From contig NZ_JBEGIK010000001.1 in the NCBI RefSeq assembly GCF_040675855.1, positions 1,426,001 through 1,490,000 on the forward strand: a DNA stretch of 64,000 bases, written 5' to 3'. This DNA comes from Microbacterium sp. LWH3-1.2 (GTDB lineage: Bacteria > Actinomycetota > Actinomycetes > Actinomycetales > Microbacteriaceae). The notes under the pieces were generated by a model. It was not told the origin of the DNA. It did not search any database and saw only the letters and a program-made list of their open reading frames with translations. This document shows, piece after piece, positions 62,538-64,000 of the stretch. A program made the translations under genes and the position numbers. The first letter of the stretch is position 1, and every line of letters begins with the position of its first letter.

Positions 62538-64000
62538 CGCACGACCTCCGCGCTCGATGCCGGCTCCGGGCTCGATATCGGCTCCGCCGTCCATGCCGGC
62601 TTGGGCGCAGACGCCTTGCGCGAGCCCTCGGTGTACACCCACGCAGCGACCGCGAGCAGCATCATGTGCACGAGGAACGACTGGAAGAACCCGAAAGCGT
62701 CGAAGAAGAAGAGCGCCGCGCTGTACCCCGCCATCGAGACCGCGACGGCGAACGCGAGCAGCGCGTGCCGGGGCTCGGCAGCCCAGCGCAGGGCGTAGAC
62801 GAGGAGCATGACGACCGGCGCGAGCATGAAGATCGCGTAGCCGATGACGCCGAGCGCGCCCGCCTCCATCAGGATGCCGAGCACCTGGTTGTCGAGGATG
62901 AACGAGTTCGCGTCATCGCCGACGACGATGCGGCTGCCGTACCCCTGCCCGAAGAAGGGGAACTGCCGCACTTCGACGAACGCGGGTTCCAGATCGGCGA
63001 GGCGTCCGGCGCCCGTCATGCCCGCCGATGTGTACTGCGACGCGATGAGCGTGTCGACGTCGAGGAACGACAGCAGCATGGATTCGACCTGCGCCGGCAC
63101 GACGAACATCGCGAGCAGCATCCCCGGCACCGCGAAGGCGAGCAGCAGCAGCGCGACCTTGGGCCGCAGCACCAGCGCGATCAGGAACATGACGCCCATC
63201 ACGACGACGGCCGTGCGCGAGATGGCGGCGATGATGCCGCCGAACACGAGGAAGGTGCCGATGCCGTAGGCGATGCGCCGGTTCCAGATGTTGCGCGGCC
63301 AGATCGCGTACTTGGCGAGGTAGATGAGGATCGGCAGGAACATGCAGAGCATGACAGCGAGGGCGATCGGATGCTGCGCCGAACCGTACGCGCGATTCAC
63401 GCCGGCCCGCGTGGCGTCGCCGCCGTCGTCCCGCAGCACGATCAGCGGCAGGAAGTTCGCGAGCATGAGGAACACGTTGGTGCGCGCCACCCGCTCGAGG
63501 ACGGCGAAGAAGGCGACGATCACGGCCATCCACGAGAGCACCATGAGGAAGCCCATGACCATGCGCTCGCTCGTGAGCATCTGGCGCACCGAGTAGAACA
63601 CCGACAGCAGGACGCCGAGCTGGAAGAAGCCCGACAGCGAGGTGTTCGCCAGCCCCAGGTTCGCGAGGCGCATGCCGTTCACGATGAACGAGACGAGCAG
63701 GGTCGCCAGGAAGATGCCGATCGGCCAGCCGAACGCGACGGGCCGCCACCGACGGGACCGGTCGAACAGGAATGCGAGCCCGAGCGCGAAGATCGCGATG
63801 AAGATCATGAGGCGGTAGGCCTCGAGCGCGAACGGCAGCGGGATGGGCAGCGCGTAGCGCCGGGCCGGAATGAACATGACGGTCGCTGCGAGCAGGAACA
63901 GCAGCGCCGGCCAGGTGAACAGGATGCGGCGCAGCAGCACGATGAGAGCGATGCCCAGCAGTGCCGCCCCCATGGCGATAGGCGGGAGGAAGACCACCCC
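62534..64000 (-). CDS. O-antigen ligase / Wzy polymerase-like membrane protein, 5' end at window edge
   Basis: At least 487 residues with eleven or more TM segments. A large extracytoplasmic loop (VPAQVESMLLSFLDVDTLIA to RQFPFFGQGYGSRI) matches the place of the catalytic loop in WaaL/Wzy_C proteins, and the segment FFGQGYGSR is typical. It would polymerise or ligate the repeat units. A GTG three codons from the edge could be the start, but the frame is open to the end of the window, so the gene may begin upstream. Confidence 0.87.
   Translation of the reverse strand, partial: GVVFLPPIAMGAALLGIALIVLLRRILFTWPALLFLLAATVMFIPARRYALPIPLPFALEAYRLMIFIAIFALGLAFLFDRSRRWRPVAFGWPIGIFLATLLVSFIVNGMRLANLGLANTSLSGFFQLGVLLSVFYSVRQMLTSERMVMGFLMVLSWMAVIVAFFAVLERVARTNVFLMLANFLPLIVLRDDGGDATRAGVNRAYGSAQHPIALAVMLCMFLPILIYLAKYAIWPRNIWNRRIAYGIGTFLVFGGIIAAISRTAVVVMGVMFLIALVLRPKVALLLLAFAVPGMLLAMFVVPAQVESMLLSFLDVDTLIASQYTSAGMTGAGRLADLEPAFVEVRQFPFFGQGYGSRIVVGDDANSFILDNQVLGILMEAGALGVIGYAIFMLAPVVMLLVYALRWAAEPRHALLAFAVAVSMAGYSAALFFFDAFGFFQSFLVHMMLLAVAAWVYTEGSRKASAPKPAWTAEPISSPEPASSAEVVR

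Noticed and set aside
1..64000. tRNA, rRNA, insertion sequences, integrases or prophage genes
   Set aside because: No tRNA cloverleaf end pattern, transposase motif or phage structural gene was seen. The palindromes at 9624 and 10864 lack a transposase between them.

Overview
The window is high-GC, densely coded DNA with many GTG and TTG starts. It comes from an actinobacterium, most likely a Microbacteriaceae member close to Microbacterium. This rests on the S10/spc/alpha ribosomal gene order, the short-lid adenylate kinase, the TANNNT promoter elements placed directly before start codons, and the DUF4012, DUF222-HNH and LPATG proteins. No rRNA, tRNA, CRISPR array, insertion sequence or phage gene is visible.

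Region 1 (1-14.4 kb) is the ribosomal block. It starts inside rpsC and runs rplP-rpmC-rpsQ-rplN-rplX-rplE, then rpsH-rplF-rplR-rpsE-rpmD-rplO-secY-adk-map, then infA-rpmJ-rpsM-rpsK-rpoA-rplQ. rpsN (between rplE and rpsH) and rpsD (between rpsK and rpoA) are absent from their classical places. Stem-loops separate several of the genes. Between map and infA sit a DsbA-like protein and an AbiEi/PD-(D/E)XK-like gene bracketed by two near-identical 80-bp palindromes.

Region 2 (14.4-30 kb) holds signalling and envelope genes. It has an acyltransferase-SGNH protein, a membrane class III cyclase with an altered active site next to an MscS channel carrying a cyclic-nucleotide-binding domain, truA, a lipoprotein, a histidine kinase coupled to a membrane protein with a degenerate GGDEF-like end, a processive GT2 synthase preceded by 11-bp direct repeats, an OmpR-type regulator and a GH6 glucanase. 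Together the last group looks like a regulated beta-glucan locus.

Region 3 (30-44 kb) has two divergent DUF4012 proteins, an LPATG surface protein, a Wzz/BY-kinase, an HprK-like kinase fused to two PqqD-like domains with a tiny membrane protein and a nucleotidyltransferase, a DUF222-HNH endonuclease gene with LexA-box-like operators, VanZ, and an operon of a three-TM protein plus a caspase-like protease.

Region 4 (44-64 kb) is a surface polysaccharide locus. Precursor genes (gmd, fcl, ugd), a priming undecaprenyl-phosphate sugar transferase, at least five glycosyltransferases, an acetyltransferase, an SGNH lipoprotein and an O-antigen-ligase/polymerase-like protein surround a tightly coupled acyl module (fatty acyl-AMP ligase, two acyl-CoA-dehydrogenase-like proteins, acyl carrier protein, phosphopantetheinyl transferase). 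I infer that the polymer, or a linked lipid, carries an ACP-borne acyl group.
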